Assembly: GCF_019263585.2 (NCBI RefSeq)
Contig: NZ_JADQDF010000001.1
Coordinates: 3,100,001 to 3,164,000, forward strand
Reading direction: 5' to 3'
From: Pseudonocardia oceani
GTDB taxonomy: Bacteria; Actinomycetota; Actinomycetes; Mycobacteriales; Pseudonocardiaceae
DNA length: 64,000 nucleotides
Shown: piece by piece, positions 41,744 to 53,274 of the stretch
Layout of the letters: every line of letters starts with the position of its first letter
Position numbering within the stretch: the first letter of the stretch is position 1
Notes under the pieces: generated by a model
Databases searched by the model: none
What the model saw: the letters and a program-made list of their open reading frames with translations, nothing else
What the model was told of the DNA's origin: nothing
Position numbers and translations under genes: made by a program

Positions 41744-42426
41744 CCGACGGGACCGGGGCCCTGCGGCCCGAGCGGGCTGCGCCGTCGCTGCGCCCCCTGC
41801 TGGAGGCCGTCGGCGACGTCGACGCCTTCACCCTGAGCCACCACCGCATCCCGCCGCCCGAGGGCGGCCGCCGGGCGGCGGTGCTCATGCTGCTGGCCGA
41901 CGACGAGCACCACGGCCCCGACGTGCTGCTGGTCGAGCGCGCGGGCACGCTGCGCGACCACGCGGGCCAGGTGGCCTTCCCCGGCGGCGGTGCCGACCCC
42001 GGCGACGCCGACGCGGTGGCCACGGCGCTGCGCGAGGCCGAGGAGGAGACGGGCCTCGACCCGGAGGGTGTCGCACCGCTGGCGCTGCTGCCCGAGCTCT
42101 ACATCCCGCCGTCGGGGTTCGTCGTCACGCCGGTGCTGGCGCAGTGGGAGCGGCCCAGCGCCGTGCACGCCGTCGACGCCGGGGAGACCGCGGCCGTCGT
42201 CCGCGTGCCGCTGGCCGTCCTCGCCGACCCCGCCAACCGGATCCGGGTGGGCCATCCGAGCGGCTACACGGGCCCCGGCTTCCTGGTCGCGGGCCTGCTC
42301 GTGTGGGGCTTCACCGGGGGCCTATTGTCCGCGCTGTTGGATCTGGGTGGCTGGGCGCGGCCCTGGGAGCCGTCCCGGGTGCTTGATCTGGACGAGGCGT
42401 GGCTGCGGGCCCGCGCCGAAGCATGA
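41737..42426 (+). CDS. Nudix hydrolase, CoA diphosphatase-like
   Basis: This 229-residue protein has the CoA-Nudix pattern LLVERAGTLRDHAGQVAFPGG followed by the Nudix helix ALREAEEETGLDP. The sequence LRDHAGQVAFPGG is the UPF0035 motif of CoA pyrophosphatases such as NudL, which cleave CoA to phosphopantetheine. It corresponds by position to Rv3672c. GTG 41737 was chosen with GGGAG about 6 nt upstream; other GTGs nearby reflect the 23-bp repeats. marP follows 10 bp later. Confidence 0.87.
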   Translation: MRADGTGALRPERAAPSLRPLLEAVGDVDAFTLSHHRIPPPEGGRRAAVLMLLADDEHHGPDVLLVERAGTLRDHAGQVAFPGGGADPGDADAVATALREAEEETGLDPEGVAPLALLPELYIPPSGFVVTPVLAQWERPSAVHAVDAGETAAVVRVPLAVLADPANRIRVGHPSGYTGPGFLVAGLLVWGFTGGLLSALLDLGGWARPWEPSRVLDLDEAWLRARAEA

Positions 42427-42436
42427 GGAGACCGTC

Positions 42437-43633
42437 GTGAGTTGGGTCGACCTCATCGTGGTCGCGCTGGCGCTCGTCGCGGGCGTGTCCGGGTGGCGCC
42501 ACGGCATGGCCGTCGCCCTGCTGTCGTTCGTCGGCGTGCTGGGCGGCGCGGTCCTCGGCGTGCGCCTGGCGCCGCTGCTGGCCTCGGGCATCGAGTCCAC
42601 GAGCACCCGGATCATCGTCAGCATCGTGGTCGTCGTGCTCCTCGTGGCGCTCGGCGAGACCACCGGGGTGTTCTTCGGCCGCCGCATCCGAGACCGCATC
42701 ACCGGCGAGAACACGCTGCGCGTCGACTCCACGCTCGGCTCGGTCCTGCAGGCCATCACCGTGGTGATCGCGGCCTGGCTGGTGGCGCTGCCGCTGGCTT
42801 CGGCGAGCTTCCCGGGCCTCGCGTCCGGCGTCCGCGGGTCGGAGGTGCTGCGCGTCGTCGACTCGGTGATGCCGGCCGGCGCCCGCGCGCTCCCCGAGGA
42901 ACTGCGCCAGCTGCTCGACACGTCGGGCTTCCCGCGGATCCTCGACTCGTTCGACCAGACCCCCATCGAGGAGGTCGGCCCGCCCGACCCGGCGCTGGCC
43001 GGCAGCCCGGTCGTCACCGAGGTGGCCGACAGCGTGCTCAAGGTCCGCGGCCGGGCGCCGTCGTGCCAGCGCGCGCTGGAGGGCACCGGCTTCGTCATCG
43101 GCGACGGCCTCGTGATGACCAACGCGCACGTCGTCGCGGGCACCGACGAGGTCGGCGTCGAGGTGATCGGGCGGCGGGGCAACCCGGTCGAGCTGGCCGG
43201 CGAGGTCGTCCTCTACGACCCGGCCGTCGACATCGCGGTGCTGCGCATCCCCGAGCTCGACGCTCCGGCGCTGGCCTTCCGGCCGCAGCCCGCGCAGGTC
43301 GGCGAGGACGCGATCATCCTCGGCTATCCGCTCGACGGGCCGTTCACGCCGTCACCGGCGAAGGTGCGCCAGGAGATCACGCTCAACGGCCCCGACATCT
43401 ACGACGACGCCACGGTCTCGCGCAACGTCTACACCGTCCGCGCGGTGGTCCGCTCCGGCAACTCCGGCGGCCCGATGATCGACCGCGACGGCCAGGTCAT
43501 CGGCGTGGTGTTCGGCGCGGCGCTCGACGACAGCGAGACCGGGTTCGTGCTCACCAACGAGCAGGTCGCGGCGTCGGTGAACCCGCAGGCCCGCCTCGGC
43601 GACGAGGTCGACACCGGGGCCTGCGCGAACTGA
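42437..43633 (+). CDS. marP: MarP-like membrane serine protease
   Basis: This 398-residue protein has four N-terminal membrane helices of the CvpA type (residues 1-120) and then a chymotrypsin-like protease. The triad is His in MTNAHVVAG near residue 232, Asp in YDPAVDIAVL and Ser in VVRSGNSGGPMI near residue 343. Two Cys, in PSCQRAL and the C-terminal TGACAN, could form the activity-controlling disulfide known for MarP. In M. tuberculosis MarP (Rv3671c) works in the periplasm in acid resistance. It follows the Nudix gene by 10 bp. Confidence 0.9.
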   Translation: MSWVDLIVVALALVAGVSGWRHGMAVALLSFVGVLGGAVLGVRLAPLLASGIESTSTRIIVSIVVVVLLVALGETTGVFFGRRIRDRITGENTLRVDSTLGSVLQAITVVIAAWLVALPLASASFPGLASGVRGSEVLRVVDSVMPAGARALPEELRQLLDTSGFPRILDSFDQTPIEEVGPPDPALAGSPVVTEVADSVLKVRGRAPSCQRALEGTGFVIGDGLVMTNAHVVAGTDEVGVEVIGRRGNPVELAGEVVLYDPAVDIAVLRIPELDAPALAFRPQPAQVGEDAIILGYPLDGPFTPSPAKVRQEITLNGPDIYDDATVSRNVYTVRAVVRSGNSGGPMIDRDGQVIGVVFGAALDDSETGFVLTNEQVAASVNPQARLGDEVDTGACAN

Positions 43634-43642
43634 CCCGTGAGC

Positions 43643-43670
43643 GCGAACCGTGGCCGGAGCCACGGTTCGC
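43643..43670. terminator. Bidirectional hairpin terminator
   Basis: A perfect 12-bp stem (GCGAACCGTGGC / GCCACGGTTCGC) with loop CGGA sits between the convergent marP and purA genes, 10 bp from each end. It can serve both. Confidence 0.8.
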
Positions 43671-43679
43671 ACTCAGGAC

Positions 43680-45020
<1,341 letters not shown>

Positions 45021-45024
45021 TCAC

Positions 45025-45738
45025 GTGGGCACGATCGACTCGACAGCACTGGTGGTGACCTGCGGCCCGGAACGGCGGCTCCCGCTGCACGGTAGCCGTC
45101 GCGTGCCCGCGTTCAGCGAGGTGCCCACCGTCGCGCTGCCCGCGCGGCCCGGGCGCGACGCCCTGGACCCGCTGCTGGCCGAGCACCACCCCGGCCGGCT
45201 CGTCGTCCACGGCACCGACGCCGACCTCGCCGCGGTCGTGCTGCGGCTGCTGCGCACCGAGCGGCTCGACGTCGAGGTCGCCTACGTCCCGGCGTCGCGC
45301 CGGAGCGCCGTGGCCCGCGCCTGGGGCCTGCCGCGAGACGCCGCCGCCCTCGCGCTGACCGGCGTCGCCCCGCCGGTGCCGCTGGTCCGCGACGACACCG
45401 GCGGGGTGCTCGTGGGCGCCGCTCAGATCCGCGACCTGACCGGCGAGTGCTACTGCGACGACGTGCTGGTCCTGCGCGGGCGCACGCCCCGGCTCGTGGT
45501 GGCGGCGGGCCCGGGCGGGGTCGCGGTGCGCGCGGGCCGCGGCACGGGCCTGCCGTCGGGGACGACGATCGCGATCCCGCCCGGCGCCCGGTCCGGCCGC
45601 GGCGCGGCGCTGGGGCGGGCGGTGCAGGTGGGCGGCGAGCCGTTCACCGCGGTGTCCGACGGCGTGGCCCACCCCCGTCCGCTGGAGCGCCGCACCTGGT
45701 ACCGGCACACCGTCGACTGGCGCCTCGTCCGACCCTGA
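45025..45738 (+). CDS. Hypothetical protein beside purA
   Basis: I do not recognise a family in this 237-residue protein. It is soluble, with a Rossmann-like first half (HHPGRLVVHGTDADLAAVVLRLL) and a beta-rich second half containing GECYCDDVLVLRGR and GLPSGTTIAIPPGAR. The second half faintly recalls diacylglycerol kinase/NAD kinase-type catalytic sheets, but I would not claim it. It starts at GTG 45025, divergent from purA, and ends just before a nested hairpin that probably terminates it. Confidence 0.65.
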   Translation: MGTIDSTALVVTCGPERRLPLHGSRRVPAFSEVPTVALPARPGRDALDPLLAEHHPGRLVVHGTDADLAAVVLRLLRTERLDVEVAYVPASRRSAVARAWGLPRDAAALALTGVAPPVPLVRDDTGGVLVGAAQIRDLTGECYCDDVLVLRGRTPRLVVAAGPGGVAVRAGRGTGLPSGTTIAIPPGARSGRGAALGRAVQVGGEPFTAVSDGVAHPRPLERRTWYRHTVDWRLVRP

Positions 45739-45810
45739 GCTCGCACACAGCCCCGGGGGCCCGCACACAGGGCCGGACCTGTGTGCGAACCCCGCGGCCT
45801 GTGTGCGAGC
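45739..45810 (+). terminator. Nested hairpins with CGCACACAG arms
   Basis: The outer arms of 12 bp (45739-45750 GCTCGCACACAG; 45799-45810) and inner arms of 10 bp (45762-45771; 45778-45787 CCTGTGTGCG) are perfect, so one 9-bp word occurs twice in each orientation. It starts right after the stop of the preceding gene and most likely terminates it. It also separates that gene from the reverse-transcriptase locus. Confidence 0.7.
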
Positions 45811-45842
45811 CCTCTCTCATGGAGCGTTGGTAGCGTCGCCGC

Positions 45843-46025
45843 CGATGCAGCGGCGCGCGGTCGAGACGGCGAGCACCCGGCCCCCACGGCGGGTCTCGTG
45901 GCTCCGGGGCGACCCCGGGGTGCACCACCTCAGTGCGGCACGGCGTCCCACGCAGGACGGGCAGGTACGGCATGCCCCCTCTGCGCGGCGGACGGGAACA
46001 CCGGTCGTCCGCGGCCGCTGCATCG
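45843..46025 (+). ncRNA. Candidate retron msr-msd RNA
   Basis: A perfect 12-bp inverted repeat, CGATGCAGCGGC (45843-45854) and GCCGCTGCATCG (46014-46025), encloses 159 nt just upstream of the reverse transcriptase, as a1/a2 do in retrons. Inside are a stem CGAGAC/GTCTCG (45862-45867 with 45893-45898), a strong hairpin CCGGGG-CGA-CCCCGG (45904-45918), a short GTCC/GGAC hairpin near 45945-45958 and a hairpin GCGGACG/CGTCCGC (45988-45994 with 46006-46012). The last would lie in the msd. The G residues just after the first arm could serve as the branch site. Assignment rests on structure and position only. Confidence 0.55.
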
Positions 46026-46050
46026 CCCGGGGAACCGGGCCCGCCTGACC

Positions 46051-47325
46051 GTGGCCCCCGAACCGCACGTCCTCGCCGCGCTGCTGCCCGGGCCGTGGAC
46101 CGTCGACGCCCTCACCACCCGGATCGCCGGGTGCCGGGGGTGGGGCGGGCCCGACGAGGTCGGCGACGTCGTCGCGGCGCTGCTCGCCCGCTGGTCGCGC
46201 GCCCCCACCGGGCGTCCCGACCGGGTCGGGGCGCAGGTCGCCGCCCTGCTGGCCGCGCGGTCGCGCCGGCGCCACGTCGTCCCGGAGTCGCCGCCCGCGG
46301 ACCTCGCCTGGCGCTGGCCCGTCGAACCGTGGACGGGCCTCGACGCCCTGGCCCGCGGCCTGGACCTGCGCCCCGGCGAGCTCGACTGGTTCGCCGACCG
46401 CGGCGGCTGGCTGCACCGCACCCCCGACGGCCCGCTGCACCACTACCGCCGCCGCTGGACCACCTCGCGCTCGGGCACGCCCCGGCTCCTGGAGACGCCC
46501 GCACCGCGGCTGTCGGAGCTGCAGCGCCGCGTCGGGCGCCGGGTCCTGGCCCGCATCCCGGTGCACGACGCCGCGCACGGGTTCGTCCGCGGCCGCTCCC
46601 CGCACACGCTCGCCGCGGAGCACACCGGGGCCGCGACCGTCGTCCGCCTGGACCTGGAGGGCTTCTTCGCGCACGTGTCCGGGGCGCGGGTCGCGGGGCT
46701 GCTGCGCGCGGCGGGCTACCCGGACGCGGTGGCGTCGGCGCTGGCCGGGCTGCTGGTCACGAGCACGCCCGCGCCCGTCCGGCGGGCCGCCCCGGCCGGG
46801 GGCGACGTCGGCGCGCGCCGCCGCCTGCTCGACCGCCTCGCCCACCCGCACCTGCCGCAGGGGGCGCCGACCTCCCCGGCCGTCGCCAACCTGCTCGCCC
46901 ATGTGCTCGACCGCCGCCTGCACGGCCTGGCCGGCGCGCTCGGCGCGCGCTACGGCCGCTACGCCGACGACCTGGTCTTCTCCGGCGACCGGCTGCCCGC
47001 GCACGGCCTCGTCGCGCGGGTCACCGCGATCGCCGCCGAGGAGGGCTTCCGGGTCCGGCCGGACAAGACGCGGATCGCCCCGGCGCACCACCGCCAGCGC
47101 GTCACCGGGCTCGTCGTCAACGCGCACCCGGCCGTCGCCCGCGTCGACTACGACGCCCTGCGCGCCCTGCTGCACAACTGCGCCCGCACCGGGCCGGACG
47201 CGCAGAACCGCGACGGCCACCCGGCGTTCCGCGACCACCTGCTGGGCCGGATCGCCTGGGCCGGCTCCGGTCACCCGGCCCGCGCCGCCCGCCTGCGCGC
47301 CCTGTTCGACGCGATCTCCTGGTAG
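46051..47325 (+). CDS. Retron-type reverse transcriptase
   Basis: This 424-residue enzyme would copy part of its own upstream RNA into DNA. The catalytic Asp residues are Asp201 in VRLDLEGFFAHV and Asp306/307 in RYADDLVFSG. LPQGAPTSP (269-277) is the retron-type motif 4, and VTGLVVN (351) is the retron region Y. LAAEH (187-191) stands where retrons have NAxxH, with Leu for Asn. Residues 1-150 are an extra helical N-terminal part. GTG 46051 was chosen, 26 nt after the RNA's closing arm; the open frame before it runs through the RNA region. No effector gene is adjacent on this strand. Confidence 0.85.
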   Translation: MAPEPHVLAALLPGPWTVDALTTRIAGCRGWGGPDEVGDVVAALLARWSRAPTGRPDRVGAQVAALLAARSRRRHVVPESPPADLAWRWPVEPWTGLDALARGLDLRPGELDWFADRGGWLHRTPDGPLHHYRRRWTTSRSGTPRLLETPAPRLSELQRRVGRRVLARIPVHDAAHGFVRGRSPHTLAAEHTGAATVVRLDLEGFFAHVSGARVAGLLRAAGYPDAVASALAGLLVTSTPAPVRRAAPAGGDVGARRRLLDRLAHPHLPQGAPTSPAVANLLAHVLDRRLHGLAGALGARYGRYADDLVFSGDRLPAHGLVARVTAIAAEEGFRVRPDKTRIAPAHHRQRVTGLVVNAHPAVARVDYDALRALLHNCARTGPDAQNRDGHPAFRDHLLGRIAWAGSGHPARAARLRALFDAISW

Positions 47326-47326
47326 C

Positions 47327-47989
47327 TCAGGCCGCCGGACGCTCGTGGTAGGTGTCGACGTACTCCTGCTGCGACAGCGTCGCGATGGCGTCCATGATCT
47401 GGTCGGTGACGGCGCGGCGGATCGCGGGCGCGCTCTGCAGGCCGTCGTAGCGGGAGAAGTCGAGCGGCTCGCCGTAGCGGATGACGACGCGGCGCAGGCG
47501 CGGCAGCTTCTTCCCGACCGGCTGCACCCGCTCGGTGCCCAGCAGCGCGACCGGCACGACGAGGGCGCCGGTGCCGAGCGCCAGCGTGGCGACACCGGTG
47601 TGGCCGCGGTGCAGCCGCCCGTCGAGCGACCGGGTGCCCTCCGGGTAGATCGCGAACGCGCCGCCCGCCTCCAGCACCGACCGGCCCGCGTGCAGGGCGT
47701 CGAGCCCGGCCCGGGCCGACGCGCGGTCGACGGGCACGTACCCGAGCGCGGTGAGGAAGCGCGCCAGCGCCCGCCCCCGGATCCCGCGCCCGACGAAGTA
47801 CTCGGCCTTGCCCAGGAACGCGACGGGCCGCCGCGCCGTCAGCGCGATCACGGCGGTGTCGACGGCGGCGCGGTGGTTGGCCGCCAGGATCAGCGGACCT
47901 CGGGCGGGCAGGCGCTCGACGCCCTGGACGACGGGCCGCCACAGCAGCCGGGCGAGCGGGGCCAGCAGGAAGCGCACGAGGAGATGCAC
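47327..47989 (-). CDS. 1-acyl-glycerol-3-phosphate acyltransferase (PlsC family)
   Basis: This 220-residue protein has the acyltransferase motif NHRAAVD (HX4D) near residue 38 and the second motif IYPEGTRSLDG near residue 114, which bind the acceptor phosphate. The N-terminus is a hydrophobic anchor (LLVRFLLAPLARLLW). It should acylate lysophosphatidate or a related lipid at the membrane. It converges on the reverse-transcriptase gene, with one base between the two ends. Confidence 0.88.
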   Translation of the reverse strand: MHLLVRFLLAPLARLLWRPVVQGVERLPARGPLILAANHRAAVDTAVIALTARRPVAFLGKAEYFVGRGIRGRALARFLTALGYVPVDRASARAGLDALHAGRSVLEAGGAFAIYPEGTRSLDGRLHRGHTGVATLALGTGALVVPVALLGTERVQPVGKKLPRLRRVVIRYGEPLDFSRYDGLQSAPAIRRAVTDQIMDAIATLSQQEYVDTYHERPAA

Positions 47990-48200
47990 GGCCCGGGAAC
48001 GTGGGGGTCGTCACACGTGTTCCTGCCCGAGCACGGGTCCACCCGGATGGCCGCACCGGAGGTGCCGGAAAACCGGTTGCACCGCCCCGGCCGCTCGGGC
48101 ACCGTCGGCGTCGACATGGAGATCTGAGCGCACCCCGCACCCGCCCGCGGCACGGCCCGGCGGCTGCTCGTCACCCGAACTCCCCCGGTGGTGCGCACCC

Positions 48201-49778
<1,578 letters not shown>

Positions 49779-49957
49779 CGATCGCGTTACCGCGGGGCCG
49801 CTCGGACCGCCCGTTCGGGACACCGGTGTTCACGACATCCGTTCGTGGGCGAAACAACCGGTTCCTAGTTTTCCACGGGTGCGGACACCGTCCGCCGCAC
49901 GTCACCGCCACCGGGCTCCGGGGATCCCACGGCCGACCTCAGCCTCTGGAGGCTCTC

Positions 49958-51208
49958 TTGTCCACGGTCCGCGCGCGTCGCACCGCGCTCCTCGCCGTCG
50001 CCCTCTCGACGGGCCTGTTCCTCGCCGCGTGCGGGGCCCGGGTCGACGACGCGTCCGGCGCGGCCGCCGCGTCCTGCGTCGACACCTCGGGCGGCGAGAT
50101 CAAGATCGGCTTCCTGAACTCCCGCTCCGGCACGATGGCGATCAGCGAGAACACCGTCTACGACTCCCTGGAGATGGCGGCCGCCCAGATCAACGGGGCG
50201 GGCGGCGTCCTGGGCAAGCAGCTCACGATCGTGGCCGAGGACGGCGCGTCCGAGCCCACGGTCTTCGCCGAGAAGGCCGAGAAGCTCATCCGCGGCGACT
50301 GCGTGGCCGCGGTCTTCGGCGGCTGGACCTCGTCCTCGCGCAAGGCGATGCTGCCGGTCTTCGAGGGCAACGACGCGCTGCTGTTCTACCCGGTGCAGTA
50401 CGAGGGCCTGGAGTCCTCGCCCAACATCTTCTACACCGGCGCCACCACCAACCAGCAGATCGTGCCGGCGCTGGACTACCTCAAGGAGCAGGGCGCCACC
50501 AGCCTGTTCCTGGTCGGCAGCGACTACGTCTTCCCGCAGACGGCCAACCGGATCATCAAGGCCTACGCCGCGGCGAACGGCATGGAGATCCGGGGCGAGG
50601 AGTACGCCCCGCTGGGCTACACCGACTTCAGCACGATCGTCGCCAAGGTCCGCGACGCGGGCGCCGACGCGGTGTTCAACACCCTCAACGGCGACTCGAA
50701 CGTCGCGTTCTTCAAGGAGTACCAGTCGCTGGGCCTCACGGCCGAGGCGATGCCGGTGCTGAGCGTGTCGATCGCGGAGGAGGAGGTCGGCGGCATCGGC
50801 GCGTCGAACATCGCCGGCCAGCTCGTCGCCTGGAACTACTACCAGACCATCGACAGCCCGGTGAACAAGCAGTTCGTGTCGGACTTCCAGACCCTCTACG
50901 GCGCGGACCGGGTCACCTCCGACCCCATGGAGGCGGCCTACACATCGCTGTTCCTGTGGAAGGGGATGGTCGAGGCCGCGGGCTCGTTCGACGTCGCCGC
51001 GATCCAGGCCGCGGCCGACGGGGTCAGCTTCGACGCCCCCGAGGGCACCGTCACCGTCAACGGGGAGAACCACCACATCGCCAAGACGGCGCTGATCGGG
51101 CGCATCTCGCCGGACGGCCTGATCAACACCGAGTGGTCCTCCGGCGCCCCGATCGAGCCGGACCCGTACCTCACCTCCTACCCGTGGGCGGAGGGACTGG
51201 CCGGCTGA
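49958..51208 (+). CDS. urtA: Urea ABC transporter substrate-binding lipoprotein
   Basis: This 416-residue protein has a lipoprotein signal with lipobox LAAC (Cys25). The mature part is a type I periplasmic-binding fold with [16 protein letters not shown] near the start and [34 protein letters not shown] and [10 protein letters not shown], which match UrtA. TTG 49958 has GGAGG 5 nt upstream. It is the first of five urt genes and would deliver urea to UrtBC at the membrane. Confidence 0.92.
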   Translation: MSTVRARRTALLAVALSTGLFLAACGARVDDASGAAAASCVDTSGGEIKIGFLNSRSGTMAISENTVYDSLEMAAAQINGAGGVLGKQLTIVAEDGASEPTVFAEKAEKLIRGDCVAAVFGGWTSSSRKAMLPVFEGNDALLFYPVQYEGLESSPNIFYTGATTNQQIVPALDYLKEQGATSLFLVGSDYVFPQTANRIIKAYAAANGMEIRGEEYAPLGYTDFSTIVAKVRDAGADAVFNTLNGDSNVAFFKEYQSLGLTAEAMPVLSVSIAEEEVGGIGASNIAGQLVAWNYYQTIDSPVNKQFVSDFQTLYGADRVTSDPMEAAYTSLFLWKGMVEAAGSFDVAAIQAAADGVSFDAPEGTVTVNGENHHIAKTALIGRISPDGLINTEWSSGAPIEPDPYLTSYPWAEGLAG

Positions 51209-51280
51209 TCCCGGTGCGGCCGGCCGGGGACGCACCCCGGCCGGCCGCGGTCCCCCGCTCCGGCACGGAAGGCGATCGGC

Positions 51281-52165
51281 ATGGAGATCCTGGTCACCCA
51301 GGTGTTCAACGGGCTCAGCGGAGGGTCGGTGCTCCTGCTGGCCGCCCTCGGCCTGGCCCTCACGTTCGGTCAGATGGGCGTCATCAACATGGCGCACGGC
51401 GAGTTCATCATGGCGGGCGCCTACACCGCGTTCGTCGTGCAGCAGGGGATCTCCTCGGCCGGGGTGTCGCTGCTCGTCTCACTGCCGGTCGCGTTCGTCG
51501 TCGGCGGTGTGCTCGGCGTCGTCCTGGAGGCGACGCTGCTGCGGCGCATGTACCACCGGCCCCTGGACACGCTCCTCGTGACGTGGGGGGTCTCGCTCGT
51601 CCTGCAGCAGCTCACCCGTGACGTGTTCGGCACGGCGGGCGTCGACGTGGTGGCGCCCGCGTGGCTGGCGGGTCCGGTCGAGGTGCTGGGCTTCGCGTTC
51701 CCGCGGTCGCGGCTGTTCATCCTCGGCCTCGCCGTCGCCGCGTTCCTCGCACTCGCGGCCGGGCTGCGGTTCACCCCGCTCGGCCGGCGCATCCGCGCCA
51801 CCGTGCAGAACCGGCAGCTCGCGGAGAGCTCGGGCATCTCCACCCGCGCGACGGACCGGCTCACGTTCTTCATCGGCTCCGGCCTGGCCGGGATCGCCGG
51901 CGTCGCTCTCACCCTGGTCGGCTCGATCTCGCCGAACCTGGGCACGTCCTACATCGTCGACGCCTTCCTGGTGGTCGTCGTCGGCGGGATCGGGCAGATC
52001 AAGGGTGCGGTGATCGCCGCGTTCCTGCTCGGCGTCGTGCAGTCGTGGATCGAGTACACGACCACCGCCTCGATCGCCAAGGTGCTCGTCTTCGCCCTCA
52101 TCATCGCGTTCCTGCAGGTCCGCCCGCAGGGCATCTACAAGCTGCGGACGAGGAGCCTCGCGTGA
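51281..52165 (+). CDS. urtB: Urea ABC transporter permease UrtB
   Basis: This 294-residue permease has about eight membrane helices and the family opening FNGLSGGSVLLLAALGLALTFGQ followed by VINMAHGEFIMAGAY, shared by LivH-type permeases. The motif GIGQIKGAVIAAFLLG lies near the C-terminus. It pairs with UrtC in the inner membrane. It starts 72 bp after urtA and overlaps urtC by 4 bp. Confidence 0.92.
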   Translation: MEILVTQVFNGLSGGSVLLLAALGLALTFGQMGVINMAHGEFIMAGAYTAFVVQQGISSAGVSLLVSLPVAFVVGGVLGVVLEATLLRRMYHRPLDTLLVTWGVSLVLQQLTRDVFGTAGVDVVAPAWLAGPVEVLGFAFPRSRLFILGLAVAAFLALAAGLRFTPLGRRIRATVQNRQLAESSGISTRATDRLTFFIGSGLAGIAGVALTLVGSISPNLGTSYIVDAFLVVVVGGIGQIKGAVIAAFLLGVVQSWIEYTTTASIAKVLVFALIIAFLQVRPQGIYKLRTRSLA

Positions 52166-53274
52166 GGCGGATCCTGGAGAGCCGGTGGGTGGTGCTCGGC
52201 GGCTTCGTCGTGGGTGCCGTGCTGCTGTTCGTGGTGGCGCCCGCGCTGCTGTCGTCGTTCCGGCTGGGGCTGCTCGGCAAGTACCTCTGCTACGCGATGG
52301 TCGCGGTCGGCATCGGCCTGGCCTGGGGCCGTGGCGGCATGCTGACGATGGGCCAGGGCGTCTTCTTCGGGCTCGGCGCCTACATGATGGCGATGCACCT
52401 CAAGCTCGGCGACGCGGGACCGGGTGGCGTCCCGGACTTCATGGCGCTGATCAGCTCCAACGGGGTGCCCGCGTGGTGGGAGCCGTTCCGCTCGCCCGCG
52501 TTCACGCTGGTGGCGATCGTGCTGCTGCCCGCCCTGGTGGCCGGCCTGCTCGGGCTGGCGACGTTCCGGCGCCGCATCCGCGGGGCCTACTTCGCGATCC
52601 TGTCGCAGGCCCTCGCCGCGGCGTTCGCGATCCTGCTCATCGGCAACCCGACCGGCACGGGCGGCTCCACCGGCCTCAACGGGTTCAAGGGCTTCCTCGG
52701 GTTCTCCCTGAACGACCCGGTCAACCGCCGGCTGCTGTTCTTCGTCGCGGCGGGCGCACTGCTGGTGATGGTCGCCGTCGCCCGTCAGCTCATGGTGAGC
52801 CGGTACGGGGAGCTGCTGGTCGCGTGCCGCGACTCCGAGGAGCGCGTCCGCATCCTGGGCTACGACCCGGCGCTGGTCAAGACGTTCGCCTACGTCACGG
52901 CCGCGGTGATGGCGAGCGTCGGGGGCGCGCTGTTCGTGCCGATCGTGGGCATCGTCTCGCCCAACGACGTCGGCATCGTCCCGTCGATCGGCCTGCTCAT
53001 CGGCGTGGCCATCGGCGGCCGCACGACGCTGCTCGGCCCGGTGCTCGGCGCGATCGCCGTGGCCTGGGCGGGCACGACGCTCTCGGAGTCGATCCCGTCG
53101 GGGTGGACCTACATCCAGGGGTTGATGTTCATGCTCGTCATCGCGTTCCTGCCGGGCGGCCTCGCCTCGCTCGGCAGCGTGGTCGGTGACCTGCGCGCCC
53201 GGTTCGACCGGCGGCGCCGGCCCCCCGCGCCCGCGACCGCACCCAGGGTGCCCGTGCCGACCGGAGGCAGCTGA
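52162..53274 (+). CDS. urtC: Urea ABC transporter permease UrtC
   Basis: This 370-residue LivM-type permease has about ten membrane helices, with MVAVGIGLAWGRGGMLTMGQ near residue 45 and YFAILSQALAAAFAILLIG in the middle. Signature segments are STGLNGFKGFLGF and GIVPSIGLLIGVAIGGRTTLL. GTG 52162 overlaps urtB by 4 bp and its stop overlaps the urtD ATG by one base, so the genes are coupled. Confidence 0.92.
   Translation: MRRILESRWVVLGGFVVGAVLLFVVAPALLSSFRLGLLGKYLCYAMVAVGIGLAWGRGGMLTMGQGVFFGLGAYMMAMHLKLGDAGPGGVPDFMALISSNGVPAWWEPFRSPAFTLVAIVLLPALVAGLLGLATFRRRIRGAYFAILSQALAAAFAILLIGNPTGTGGSTGLNGFKGFLGFSLNDPVNRRLLFFVAAGALLVMVAVARQLMVSRYGELLVACRDSEERVRILGYDPALVKTFAYVTAAVMASVGGALFVPIVGIVSPNDVGIVPSIGLLIGVAIGGRTTLLGPVLGAIAVAWAGTTLSESIPSGWTYIQGLMFMLVIAFLPGGLASLGSVVGDLRARFDRRRRPPAPATAPRVPVPTGGS

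Noticed and set aside
45781..46050. Upstream extension of the reverse-transcriptase frame to 45781
   Set aside because: It reads through the terminator-like repeat and the candidate RNA and gives a low-complexity peptide; GTG 46051 is more consistent with retron layout, though the start is not proven.
48000..48200. Leader peptide or attenuator before the ABC-F gene
   Set aside because: A tiny ATG-GAG-ATC-TGA is present, but I see no convincing pair of alternative hairpins with it.
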